From NCBI GenBank assembly GCA_044224905.1, contig JBGAJN010000003.1, positions 496,001 to 560,000 on the forward strand: a stretch of 64,000 nucleotides of DNA. The letters are read 5' to 3'. Made by a program: the position numbers and the translations under genes. Numbering within the stretch: position 1 is the first letter of the stretch; each line of letters begins with the position of its first letter. The notes under the pieces are model-generated. The model searched no databases. It worked only from the letters and a program-made list of their open reading frames with translations, and was not told the DNA's origin. Below, one piece after another: positions 36,714 through 44,980 of the stretch. The stretch comes from JBGAJN01 sp044224905 (lineage in GTDB: Bacteria; Verrucomicrobiota; Verrucomicrobiia; Limisphaerales; JBGAJN01).

Positions 36714-39698
36714 TCACGGTTCAAGTCGACTCGGTTGCAAAACGAAAATTCCCACCCGCGACGGCGCTTCGCCAAACACGTAGCCGCCCATCGTGGTGGT
36801 CATGCGGAAGCGGTTGGTGGCGTTGCCGACCACGGGCAAGCGCGGAAACGGTTGGTAACCGCCGCCGATAGGAAAAGAGTCAGTGTCCTCAGATCCGACA
36901 AAATTTCCGAATGGGTAGCGATCAAGATCGAAGCCAGCGGGGTCCCGTTTGGATTCCTGAAACAGCGCGGCGGTGGCGACGTTGGTGAGGATCACGTTGG
37001 TTCCATTTACCGTCACCGTGACGTTGGTGTGCCCGATCACCGGAGCCTCCAAACCGTTCACGCTCGGCTGCACCGACGAACCGATGGAGCCCACGAAGCC
37101 GACAGAAGAGAGAAAGTAAGCATTGGTCCATCCGGTCGGCACCGACGCGGGAATCACGGTGATAAGCCGCGACACGAGCGAGGTGCTGCCGCCACTGCCA
37201 TAAACTGTATTGGTAGCGAAGTAATAGCCGGGCTTCACGTAGGTGTGCTCGCCCTCGGAGGCAATCTCGCCGGGGTAGTTGGTCGTGGTGCCGTCGCCGA
37301 AGCGCCAGACGTTCGAGAGAATCGTGCCGTAGTTGCTGAGCACTGTCAGCGGGAACGTGGTGCGGAAATTGACGTTCAACGGCTCGCCGCCGGCATACGG
37401 AAGCGCGAGCAACTCCGGCGCGGTATTCGTCGCCGGAACGAGGAAGATATTCCCGAGCGAAACATTGCTCGCGATGATCGAGAAGTTGGCCTGCGCATCT
37501 TGATAGCCGACCTTGGACACGGTGAGCGTAAAGTCGTTTTCGGTCAGGTTGGTGAACGTGAAAACTCCGTTGGTGGGGGTGAAACGTTGATCGACGAAAT
37601 TGTTGCCGGTGAGGGTGACGCGCGCGCCAGCGACCGTGTTGTTCGTCGAGCCGGTGACAATTTTCCCGGTGGCCTGATACACGGCAAGGCCCTGCACATT
37701 AAGCTGCCAGCCTTGGAAGTAGCCGCGTTCGCCATTGGGCGACCATCGCACGATGAGCTTCCACGCTCCCTGTCCGTCGATGCCGTTGAAGTTGTTGAGC
37801 GTGTAGGTCCGCGAACCGCTGAACGCTTGGTTATCGAGCTGCACGCTCTGACTGTTTGGCCCGACCAACGTCAGCGTCACGCCACTGCCCAGCGCGAAAT
37901 CGAGGTTGGCGTTGACCACGACGCCTTGAACGGTAACCGAGGGAGTCACGGTGATGGTGTTGGTGATCGCCGCCGGCGACGACGCGCCGATGATGAGATT
38001 GGTGGGGACGTTTTTGTTGTAGATGCTCGTGAGGGTGGGGGTGAGCGAGAGGCGGTCGAGCTGAAACTCACCTTCAATATTGATGCGCTGGCCGGCGGGC
38101 AGAACGTTCTGGATCGATTCGTAGTAGGAACCCACGAGCTGGTTTTCATTTACGCGTCGACCGATGAGGGTAATTTCACGCCGGAGCGGAAACGGGAATG
38201 GGTTGGAGTTGTCGAGCTTGCCGTCGCGGTTGAGATCGATGTCGGCGCTCCAATTCGTGTTGCCGCCAGAATTGCCATGGGAGAACACATCGAACGGCGG
38301 GGCATTGCGGTCGCCGGTGGGCACCTCGAAGTTGGTCGAGAGGAAAAAGTCGTTGTCTTGATAAAATGTTCCCGTCATGAACACATCGCGGGGGAACAGG
38401 AGCGAGAGTTCGCGATTGATGACGCCCTGAATGTTCTTCTCGGTGATGTTGGTCGTCTTGGAGAAGATGGTCATGTTGAGGTCGACCTTGCCGATGCTGA
38501 TGGGCTGGCCGTTGACGCGCACAGTGGTGGCGTAACCGCGCCAGTCGCCATCGACTGCGGGAACTCTCAAGATCGCTTTGACTTCGCGGGCGAGGTTGCC
38601 GGCGAAAACGTAGAAGGAGTTCGTGTAGATGCCGGGCAGGAGCCCCGTGCGGTCAACCGTCACAGTGAGGTAGTCGAACTCCGAAGCGGTGATGCCGGCA
38701 ATAACGTTCGTGCCATTGAGCTTGAGCCACGGAATATCGCTGAAAGCGAGCCAGTCGATCACACTCACACTGTCATTGGCGATGGTGATGAGTTGTTGGT
38801 TGATGCCTTCCTTGAAGATGAGCGTGTCCTGCGTGAACGGATCGTCGAGAATTCCGTTGCCGTTGAGGTCGGTGCCGGCGGCGATGTCCTCGGGGCCGAC
38901 AAATTTCACCATAGTTCCGGCATAAACATCTGCATTTGAACCGCGGAATTCGTTGGTCATTCCCGGATTATTCGTGCGCCCAATCTCGAAGAGTTCCACG
39001 ACTTGCAGAGGCGGAATGTCGATGTCGCCCGGCAGAATAATTTGCGGCGACGGGGCGAGGCTGATGAGGTCGAGGCTGTAAACCCAGTAGCCTTGGCCGG
39101 ACTCGATGGTGAAGAGGTTGGTGATAGGCGGCAGTGCCGAGCTGTCGTAGCCGACGAATTGTTGGGGCGCTCCGCCTTCGAACGTCCACACCTGAGGAAT
39201 GCGATTGAGGTTCGTGCGGAGGACGCTGGAAAACTCCAATCCTTGGACCGCATCAGCGCCAAGTCCCGGAAAGCCGATGAGGTTCCAGCCGGGAATCAGC
39301 GTGACTCCGCCCGACCACGTCGCGCCGGTGACGATGAGCGAGGTGTTCTGCCCGACCTTCACCCAGTAACCGCGACCGGGCGCGACATTGGTGAGTTCAT
39401 GGGGGTAACTGGGCGTGGCCGCTTGGTAGGTTAGCCAGGCGCTGTTGATCGCTTCATACGCCCAAACTTCTTGAAGCGCGCCCGGCGTTTGCAGCGCATT
39501 CTGAAATTGCGGCATCGACAGGCTGTTGCCGACTTGCACCGAGATGAGGTTCCAGCCTGTATAGAGCGGAATCGCCTGCGTCTGCGGTGTCGGCGCGGGC
39601 GCTGCCGTCGAAACCCAAGCGACGAGAGTAAATAGCGCCAGCGAGAGCGCCGTGAGCACCTCAAAAAGTCGCTTCCGGTTTGGCCGGATTGATTTCAT
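36714..39698 (-). CDS. Large secreted protein with proprotein-convertase P-domain, carboxypeptidase-regulatory-like and PKD domains
   Basis: The 994-residue protein has a signal sequence (RLFEVLTALSLALFTLVAWV). Two beta-trefoil-like repeats with GWNLISVQVG and GWNLIGFPGL occupy about 30-215. A calcium-loop-like LNGNGILDDP lies near 280. A P-domain (about 560-675, TLVGPNSQSVQL and GAWKLIVRWSPNGERG), a carboxypeptidase-regulatory-like domain (about 680-750) and a PKD domain (WRFGDGTTTNYPGE, about 790-860) follow. There is no protease domain. ATG 39698 is preferred; a TTG 24 bases upstream is in frame. It is the first gene of the leftward operon and looks like a surface scaffold. Confidence 0.85.
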   Translation of the reverse strand: MKSIRPNRKRLFEVLTALSLALFTLVAWVSTAAPAPTPQTQAIPLYTGWNLISVQVGNSLSMPQFQNALQTPGALQEVWAYEAINSAWLTYQAATPSYPHELTNVAPGRGYWVKVGQNTSLIVTGATWSGGVTLIPGWNLIGFPGLGADAVQGLEFSSVLRTNLNRIPQVWTFEGGAPQQFVGYDSSALPPITNLFTIESGQGYWVYSLDLISLAPSPQIILPGDIDIPPLQVVELFEIGRTNNPGMTNEFRGSNADVYAGTMVKFVGPEDIAAGTDLNGNGILDDPFTQDTLIFKEGINQQLITIANDSVSVIDWLAFSDIPWLKLNGTNVIAGITASEFDYLTVTVDRTGLLPGIYTNSFYVFAGNLAREVKAILRVPAVDGDWRGYATTVRVNGQPISIGKVDLNMTIFSKTTNITEKNIQGVINRELSLLFPRDVFMTGTFYQDNDFFLSTNFEVPTGDRNAPPFDVFSHGNSGGNTNWSADIDLNRDGKLDNSNPFPFPLRREITLIGRRVNENQLVGSYYESIQNVLPAGQRINIEGEFQLDRLSLTPTLTSIYNKNVPTNLIIGASSPAAITNTITVTPSVTVQGVVVNANLDFALGSGVTLTLVGPNSQSVQLDNQAFSGSRTYTLNNFNGIDGQGAWKLIVRWSPNGERGYFQGWQLNVQGLAVYQATGKIVTGSTNNTVAGARVTLTGNNFVDQRFTPTNGVFTFTNLTENDFTLTVSKVGYQDAQANFSIIASNVSLGNIFLVPATNTAPELLALPYAGGEPLNVNFRTTFPLTVLSNYGTILSNVWRFGDGTTTNYPGEIASEGEHTYVKPGYYFATNTVYGSGGSTSLVSRLITVIPASVPTGWTNAYFLSSVGFVGSIGSSVQPSVNGLEAPVIGHTNVTVTVNGTNVILTNVATAALFQESKRDPAGFDLDRYPFGNFVGSEDTDSFPIGGGYQPFPRLPVVGNATNRFRMTTTMGGYVFGEAPSRVGIFVLQPSRLEP

Positions 39699-40131
39699 TT
39701 GTCGACAAGAGATTCCCTCCAAGAATCAACGCGAATTCGCTCGCTCGGCACTAGTGGGTTTTTCTCTTAAACTTCGCCGGTGGTGTAACGAATTTTTGAC
39801 AATGCGTCAAACCGATTCTTGATACACCGAAGGGCAGGAGACGGACCCTGACGATTTTGTTCGTTGGGTCAGTGAGATAATTCTCTTTTGTAAATTTTTA
39901 ATCCCTACCCCTACCCATCGTTTCGGGAAGTCGCCCCTTATGAAACGCGAAGCCCCCCCCGGGGGCTCGCTGCACAAATCACGCACAGGATTTTCTGCAC
40001 TTCTCTGCACTTCCATGAAACTTGATCAAAGGTGCGCGTTTGACGAGGCCCCTGTCCAAGTGCTACTGGTGGAGCATGAAAGTGAATCTTGGAGCAACTA
40101 GTGATGCCCAAGAGAAGTTAGTGAGCGCAGA
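39699..40131. other. Non-coding right end of the element
   Basis: No gene is visible between the secreted operon and attR. Besides the promoter candidate there is a GC-rich hairpin at about 39947-39970 (AGCCCCC facing GGGGGCT), which could terminate transcription entering from outside. A 64-codon minus-strand frame over 40098-40292 reads through the att repeat and is not a gene. Confidence 0.6.
39782..39810 (-). promoter_or_regulatory. Candidate promoter with overlapping inverted repeat for the secreted operon
   Basis: On the minus strand TTGACG (39810-39805) and TACACC (39787-39782) are separated by 17 bases, 84 bases upstream of the first gene of the leftward operon. The -35 overlaps a perfect inverted repeat TTGAC-N5-GTCAA (39796-39810), which could be an operator. 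The -10 match is weak. Confidence 0.35.
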
Positions 40132-40163
40132 TTCAAGTCCTGCCGTGCGCACCAACTTTTCTT
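40132..40163 (+). repeat. attR: right 32-bp direct repeat of the integrated element
   Basis: This is an exact copy of 1350-1381 (TTCAAGTCCTGCCGTGCGCA and on to TTTTCTT). The preceding bases share GCAG with the tRNA copy after one mismatch, but no tRNA body lies upstream, so this is the att scar and not a second tRNA gene. Confidence 0.93.
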
Positions 40164-40318
40164 TGGAGAAATAAGCTGTTGTGACTTCAGGCATAATTTG
40201 GCCGCTTTGGTCACGATATGCCTTGAATTAGGAGTGGCCAAAATATGCCTTCCGTAATTTTGAACATTCGATTGTTTCGCGCCCGCCAACACCGCTCTTA
40301 GAAGCCTGGAACCGAATT

Positions 40319-40549
40319 ATGCAAACAAACGCGAACACGGACTCCTATCTGAACAAAGTAATCGAAAAGTTGCAGCGTCACGCCAAGGTGTGTGAAACAG
40401 CAGCTCAAGATGCGACCGAAGAAGCGCTCACCGGCGAATCGTGCGAAAAGGAAAAGAATGAGCAGGACGCGCAGTTGTGGCTGATGAAAGCGCAGATTTG
40501 GCGTGACGCGGAAGCGATTGTGCGGGGAGAGTCGAATGATCGCCAATAA
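40319..40549 (+). CDS. Small hypothetical protein
   Basis: The 76-residue protein is hydrophilic and mostly helical (YLNKVIEKLQRHAKVCETAA, EKEKNEQDAQLWLMKAQIWR). It has no signal peptide and no family I recognise. It is the first gene to the right of attR and points away from it; the next gene is convergent. Confidence 0.55.
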   Translation: MQTNANTDSYLNKVIEKLQRHAKVCETAAQDATEEALTGESCEKEKNEQDAQLWLMKAQIWRDAEAIVRGESNDRQ

Positions 40550-40586
40550 TCGCGCGGTTTGGAGATGTTCGCGTCCGGCGGTCCAC

Positions 40587-41441
40587 TTACTTCGCGATGA
40601 ACGAGTAGCTGTTGGTTCGCCCTTCTTCTTGAACCACGACAGTCACAGGGCGGCCGGCGGAGTCGTGCAGGCGCTTTAGCAAGGCAGTAAAACTTCCATC
40701 GTTCTTTTTGGCTTCGAGTACGCGGTCGTTGTTTTGATGAGACTTTGTCAAGCGGGCTGGCGACGCAGCTGGGAGGTCCTCCCAGCTTGTCGGCCTTTTG
40801 GAAATGTTAAGACGAACGAATTCCCGCGCCGGAATCGCGAAGCTCACGTTCTGGGCGTCGGACTTGGTCCAGGAGGCGATGCCGATGACCTCGCCGCTGT
40901 TGTTAAGGATCGGACTTCCGCTATTTCCGGGAGAGATGGGACAAGACAGTTGATACTGTTGAAAGCCGTCAACCTCGCGAATCTGACTGATCAATCCGTC
41001 GCTGATGCTAAAATCAAATCCCTTCGGCGCTCCGATGACATAGGCACGCGCGGCCACGGGCTGTAGTTGGCGGCATAAGGTCGCTCGTCGGTGGGGCAGT
41101 TGCTTTTCCAATTTCAACAGGGCCAAATCGCGCAGGCCGTCGTGGTCAATGCACCCGATTACCTTCACGCGTTGTCCGTCAGCGAAGGTGGCCCAAACGG
41201 AACGCGCGTCGGAAACTACGTGCCAAGCCGTCAAGGCGACGTCATCCTTAAGCGCAAGCACTGCGCTGCCAACGAAACGTTCTCCAACTTCGTTTTCTAC
41301 TTCCAACTTCATCACCGACGGCAGTGCGCGTTGGTAAAGTTTCTCCGGCGTCAATGCCGCTTGCGCTCTCTCGGAAATAGCTGTGACGCCCAGCCATAGA
41401 CTCAGCCAGAAAACCCGATGCGAATGGGCGATCATGACCAT
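40587..41441 (-). CDS. Secreted trypsin-like serine protease (S1C/DegP-like, without PDZ)
   Basis: The 284-residue protein has a signal peptide (FWLSLWLGVTAISERAQA). The catalytic triad of chymotrypsin-fold proteases is visible: His in LTAWHVVSD (about residue 73), Asp in LRDLALLKL (about 105), and Ser in SPGNSGSPI (about 172). No PDZ domain follows; the last 70 residues are unassigned. It probably acts on damaged envelope proteins, which fits the neighbouring stress genes, although it is transcribed in the opposite direction to them. Confidence 0.88.
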   Translation of the reverse strand: MVMIAHSHRVFWLSLWLGVTAISERAQAALTPEKLYQRALPSVMKLEVENEVGERFVGSAVLALKDDVALTAWHVVSDARSVWATFADGQRVKVIGCIDHDGLRDLALLKLEKQLPHRRATLCRQLQPVAARAYVIGAPKGFDFSISDGLISQIREVDGFQQYQLSCPISPGNSGSPILNNSGEVIGIASWTKSDAQNVSFAIPAREFVRLNISKRPTSWEDLPAASPARLTKSHQNNDRVLEAKKNDGSFTALLKRLHDSAGRPVTVVVQEEGRTNSYSFIAK

Positions 41442-42011
41442 TGCGTAGCACGTTGCGCGCCCGACTGGAGATGCATTGAGAATTCAACCGAATCTTTCGT
41501 GCGTCGGGCAAATCTGCGAGTGGTCAGCGGGTCGCTAACGCTGCGAATTCTCGCCGGCAAACCTGCCAAAGCTCACGGACCTGTTTTCTTCGGCTTCTCG
41601 CTTTGAGCCTTGATCCGTAGGCAAAATCGGTCGCCAGTATAGGTGAAATGGATTTTGACTGCCAGTTTCCGTGGTTTCACCAAAGCGTTCTCCTCACCGG
41701 CGCTGTTGTGTCAGCTTCGGTTCGTGGTCGTTAACTACCCGCACTGGCTCGGTTCCACGAACGTTTAGACCGTTTCTCAGGCCGTCATGTACCAATAAAT
41801 CTTCCGCGGTTGTTATTCGGTTTTGAAATCGTGGATCGGGAGTGGTGCACGGGTGAATAGGCGTTTTGCACGGTAACCGTGCTCGTTAAACGTGGATTTA
41901 ACCCAGTTTGGTTCGGGTTACACCCCATAGAGCTCCTGCGTCGGTCCATTATGGTGCAACCCGAGTGAGAGAAAAAGCTCTTCACCAAAAAAACCAAACA
42001 AAAAACACCAT
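41442..42011. other. Divergent 570-bp control region
   Basis: No gene is supported here. The region lies between the protease and the rightward stress cluster and probably holds both promoters. The only clear element is the 15-base palindrome at 41868-41882. Confidence 0.5.
41868..41882. promoter_or_regulatory. 15-bp palindrome upstream of the stress cluster
   Basis: GCACGGT-A-ACCGTGC is a perfect inverted repeat 130 bases upstream of the PRC-barrel gene, in an AT-richer stretch. It has the size of a dimeric repressor or activator site. No matching regulator gene is in the window. Confidence 0.45.
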
Positions 42012-43397
42012 ATGAAACGGAAACTGAAAATCATCATCAGCGCCTCGGCCGCCTCGGTCCTGGCGTTCTCAGCACTGGCCCAAGACTCGCCAACTACCAA
42101 AACCAATCGATTGGACCACCCCCGAGACGCCGCGTCTCAGGCGCGGAGGATGGATCGTTTGAACGGAGCCGCCAAATCCAGCGACCTCATCGGGATTACC
42201 GTTAAGAATTATCAGGGCGAGAAGCTCGGCAAAGTCGAAGACATCGCGGTGGATTTAGAATCTGGCCGCATAGTTCAAGTTATCATTTCCACCGGTGGAT
42301 TTCTCGGCATGGGCGATCGACTGACTGCCGTGCCTCCGAGCGCCCTGCATCACGACGCTCTAAACAAGGTTGTTCACTTGGATGCTGACAAAGAGAAACT
42401 TAAAAACTCGCCCAAGTTTGAGACTTCCAAGTGGTCCGAATGCTGCGACGCCGATCATTTGTCCACGACTTACAAATACTACAACCAAGAACCCGCGTTC
42501 GGCTTTGTCCACCGGGGTGATGCCAATTTGGGCAGCCAACGCGTTCAAGATCGCCAACGGAACTCGGATAATTCGCCGAACACAGTTACGACCCGCAACG
42601 CGGATGGCACTTGGAGCAAAGACCGCATCACGGGTGAGAATCAGTTCATGATCCCGGAATCCCGCCTAAGTCAGGTTCAGAAAGCCAGCAAGCTTATCGG
42701 CACGCCGGTTTCGAACTTGCAGGACGAGAAGCTGGGTAAAGTGGAAAACATCCTTCTTGATGTATCCGCTGGCAGAGTCGTAGCGGTAATTATTTCCTCT
42801 GGCGGATTCCTGATGATGGGTGACGAACTCAGCGCCATCCCGCCTTCCGCACTTAAATTCACCGCCGATCGGAACGCTCTTCAGCTCGACGCTTCGAAGG
42901 AAATGCTGACCAAAACACCGCATTTCAAATCCAATGAGTGGCCTGATTTCGCTCAGCCCAGCTATGCCGATGGGGTTTATCGCGCTTACCATGTCCAACC
43001 TTACTTCACCACCAACTGGACGACCGAGTCGGACATCACAGCGGGCAATATTCGCGACCGGGATAACCGAACTGTTGTTTCGCCGGACGCCGATAACACC
43101 CGACGCAACGTTCGTGATCGCGATGATCGGTCTTTGACGCCGATTAATCAGGGCAATAGTAAAAGCGACATCGCTACCACAGCGCAGATTCGCAAGGAAA
43201 TCATCGCTGGCAAAAACATGTCCGTGAACGCCAGGAACGTGAAGATCATTACCAACAACGGCCAAGTCACGCTGCGTGGGCCGGTCAATACCGCCGAGGA
43301 AAAGAGTATCATTGGCGAAATCGCGGATCGGATTGCGCGCGAAGGGCACGTCGACAACCAGCTGGAAGTCAAAAGCACCACAAACACAAATAACTAA
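42012..43397 (+). CDS. Periplasmic protein with two PRC-barrels and a BON domain
   Basis: The 461-residue protein has a signal peptide (KLKIIISASAASVLAFSALA). The first PRC-barrel is at about 55-130 (DLIGITVKNYQGEKLGKVED) and the second at about 228-300 (LIGTPVSNLQDEKLGKVENI). A BON domain is at about 385-455 (VKIITNNGQVTLRGPVNTAE). BON domains bind phospholipid and PRC-barrels bind small ligands or proteins; together they suggest envelope protection under osmotic or oxidative stress. It opens the rightward stress cluster. Confidence 0.88.
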   Translation: MKRKLKIIISASAASVLAFSALAQDSPTTKTNRLDHPRDAASQARRMDRLNGAAKSSDLIGITVKNYQGEKLGKVEDIAVDLESGRIVQVIISTGGFLGMGDRLTAVPPSALHHDALNKVVHLDADKEKLKNSPKFETSKWSECCDADHLSTTYKYYNQEPAFGFVHRGDANLGSQRVQDRQRNSDNSPNTVTTRNADGTWSKDRITGENQFMIPESRLSQVQKASKLIGTPVSNLQDEKLGKVENILLDVSAGRVVAVIISSGGFLMMGDELSAIPPSALKFTADRNALQLDASKEMLTKTPHFKSNEWPDFAQPSYADGVYRAYHVQPYFTTNWTTESDITAGNIRDRDNRTVVSPDADNTRRNVRDRDDRSLTPINQGNSKSDIATTAQIRKEIIAGKNMSVNARNVKIITNNGQVTLRGPVNTAEEKSIIGEIADRIAREGHVDNQLEVKSTTNTNN

Positions 43398-43432
43398 GTC
43401 GGTTAACACCAACGCAAACAAAACCAAATTAT

Positions 43433-44020
43433 ATGTCAAAGAAATCTGTATTCTGTATCGCCTCCTCGCGCAATCAGGCTGAACAAATCGTTGAACAGCT
43501 CAAGAACGCGAACTTCTCCAACAACGACATCTCGGTGTTGTTCCCTGACAAGGGCACTACCCGCGATTTCGCCCACGAGAAAAGCACCAAGGCGCCGGAA
43601 GGCGCAGCCGTGGGTGCTGGGACGGGAGTCGTCCTCGGGGGAGCCTTGGGATGGATCCTCGGAATCGGCGCGTTGGCAATTCCGGGCGTCGGCCCGTTTA
43701 TCGCCGCGGGACCGATTATGGCAGCGCTCAGCGGTGCTGCGCTTGGGGGAACTGCCCTCGGCATTGCCGGTGGATTGATCGGCCTCGGTATTCCCGAGCT
43801 CGAAGCCAAGCGCTACGAAGGCAAGATCAAGGAAGGGAATATCTTGCTTTCCGTCCACACCGAGAATTCGGAGGAAATTACACGGGCCAAGGAAATCTTC
43901 ACGAAAGCTGGCGCGCAGGACATCTGCACCACTGGTGAATCTTCCGCCCCCAATGACACCAAGACCAACGATCGCAAATCGCAGACGGCAAAGTCGGCCT
44001 ACACAACTAGCGCTCGGTAA
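43433..44020 (+). CDS. General-stress-protein-17M-like protein with a glycine-rich membrane hairpin
   Basis: The 195-residue protein begins with a ferredoxin-like fold, VFCIASSRNQAEQIVEQLKN. A Gly/Ala-rich hydrophobic hairpin follows (about 60-125, GGALGWILGIGALAIPGVGP), and then a second alpha/beta half, EGNILLSVHTENSEEITRAK. This layout is common in annotated general stress proteins. It lies 35 bases after the PRC-barrel gene and is likely co-transcribed. The biochemical role is not known. Confidence 0.8.
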   Translation: MSKKSVFCIASSRNQAEQIVEQLKNANFSNNDISVLFPDKGTTRDFAHEKSTKAPEGAAVGAGTGVVLGGALGWILGIGALAIPGVGPFIAAGPIMAALSGAALGGTALGIAGGLIGLGIPELEAKRYEGKIKEGNILLSVHTENSEEITRAKEIFTKAGAQDICTTGESSAPNDTKTNDRKSQTAKSAYTTSAR

Positions 44021-44104
44021 CTTGCCTCTAAATTATTCCCGGGGCTGAGGTGAATTGGCCTCGGGAATTTCTACGACTCACGTACTACGAAATACGAAAC
44101 CGAT

Positions 44105-44701
44105 ATGAAAACGCTCAAAGAACTGTTTATGGCCGAGTTGGCAGATATGTATGACGCAGAGCACCGAATCGTGAAGGCGCTGCCAAAGATGGCCAAGGCG
44201 GTTACCTGTCCGGAACTCAAAAAGGCAATTCTGACCCACTTGAAAGAAACCGAAGGCCACGTGTCCAAACTCGAACAGGTGTTTCAATCCTTCAATCTAA
44301 AAGCCAAAGGCAAGACGTGCGAAGCGACTGTGGGACTTTTGGAAGAAGGCGATGAAATCGCCGCGGACTTCAAAGGTTCTCCAGCGATTAACGCAGCGTT
44401 AATTTCAGCGGCCCAGAAGGTCGAGCATTATGAGATTGCCTCCTATGGCTGCCTGCATGAATGGGCAGGATTGCTCGGAAACAAGAAGGCGGCTGGTCTG
44501 CTTCAGGCAATTCTCGACGAAGAGAAAGCTGCTAACGGGAAGCTCACTGACCTGGCCCGCGGCGGTAAGAATGAAGAAGCCTTGGGGCAGAACGAACAAA
44601 ACGGATCAAAGAACGAAGCAACTGGCGGTGCGGCGAGTCTTCGCCGAGGTATGCGTCCGGGGCAATCGGGGCGCAAAGGCGACCTGGTAATCAGGCCGTA
44701 G
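44105..44701 (+). CDS. YciE/YciF-like ferritin-fold protein (DUF892)
   Basis: The 198-residue protein matches the DUF892 family across residues 1-160. LKELFMAELADMYDAEHRIV is the usual opening. ETEGHVSKLEQVF, VEHYEIASYGCL and LDEEKAANGKL supply the Glu/His metal ligands of a four-helix ferritin-like bundle. Family knowledge ties it to osmotic and oxidative stress. The C-terminal 35 residues are a basic, low-complexity tail. A strong hairpin follows the stop. Confidence 0.92.
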   Translation: MKTLKELFMAELADMYDAEHRIVKALPKMAKAVTCPELKKAILTHLKETEGHVSKLEQVFQSFNLKAKGKTCEATVGLLEEGDEIAADFKGSPAINAALISAAQKVEHYEIASYGCLHEWAGLLGNKKAAGLLQAILDEEKAANGKLTDLARGGKNEEALGQNEQNGSKNEATGGAASLRRGMRPGQSGRKGDLVIRP

Positions 44702-44710
44702 TTACAACCA

Positions 44711-44742
44711 GCCCTGCACCCGTTCCTAAATGGGTGCAGGGC
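44711..44742 (+). terminator. Intrinsic-terminator-like hairpin after the YciE-like gene
   Basis: GCCCTGCACCC (44711-44721) pairs perfectly with GGGTGCAGGGC (44732-44742) over a 10-base loop, 10 bases after the stop. Only a weak T/A stretch follows (TATTAAA), so termination may be partial. Confidence 0.65.
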
Positions 44743-44769
44743 TATTAAACCATAAAACTTACTCACCCT

Positions 44770-44895
44770 ATGATAGCACTATTGATAGACCCCATGTTTG
44801 CGGCTGCGGGATATTCTGCGTTGTATTTGCTCGGAGGTGGCGGATTCGGTGTCGCCATTCTCATCTTCATCGTCGCAAAAATGATGGGCAAATGA
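44770..44895 (+). CDS. 41-residue single-pass membrane peptide
   Basis: ATG 44770 to TGA 44895 encodes a short protein beginning MIALLIDPMF, with a hydrophobic helix (GFGVAILIFIVAKMMGK at the end). It lies between the terminator hairpin and the dehydrogenase gene, in the same direction. Its position and amphipathic profile suggest a real small membrane protein, but no family is recognised. Confidence 0.45.
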   Translation: MIALLIDPMFAAAGYSALYLLGGGGFGVAILIFIVAKMMGK

Positions 44896-44980
44896 TCGGT
44901 GGACGGAAGCTGTCGCTCAAAGAGAGCAACAGCATAACCCACGAGGAGCCAGCAGTCCGTCCATTCAAACGAAACGAAAT

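Noticed and set aside
36735..38939. A 734-codon plus-strand open frame opposite the large P-domain protein
   Set aside because: It is antisense to a protein with clear domains and signal peptide, and its own translation is Arg/Glu/Val-rich with no family features. High-GC genes often leave such shadows; those at 34080-35504, 31026-32330, 29567-30661 and 25877-26833 were rejected likewise.
40132..40163. A second tRNA-Leu gene
   Set aside because: Only the 3' half is present; no acceptor 5' strand, D arm or anticodon arm lies upstream.
40098..40292. A 64-codon minus-strand frame with CARQDLNLRSLTS
   Set aside because: It reads through the tRNA-derived att repeat; this peptide is a familiar artefact of tRNA 3' ends.
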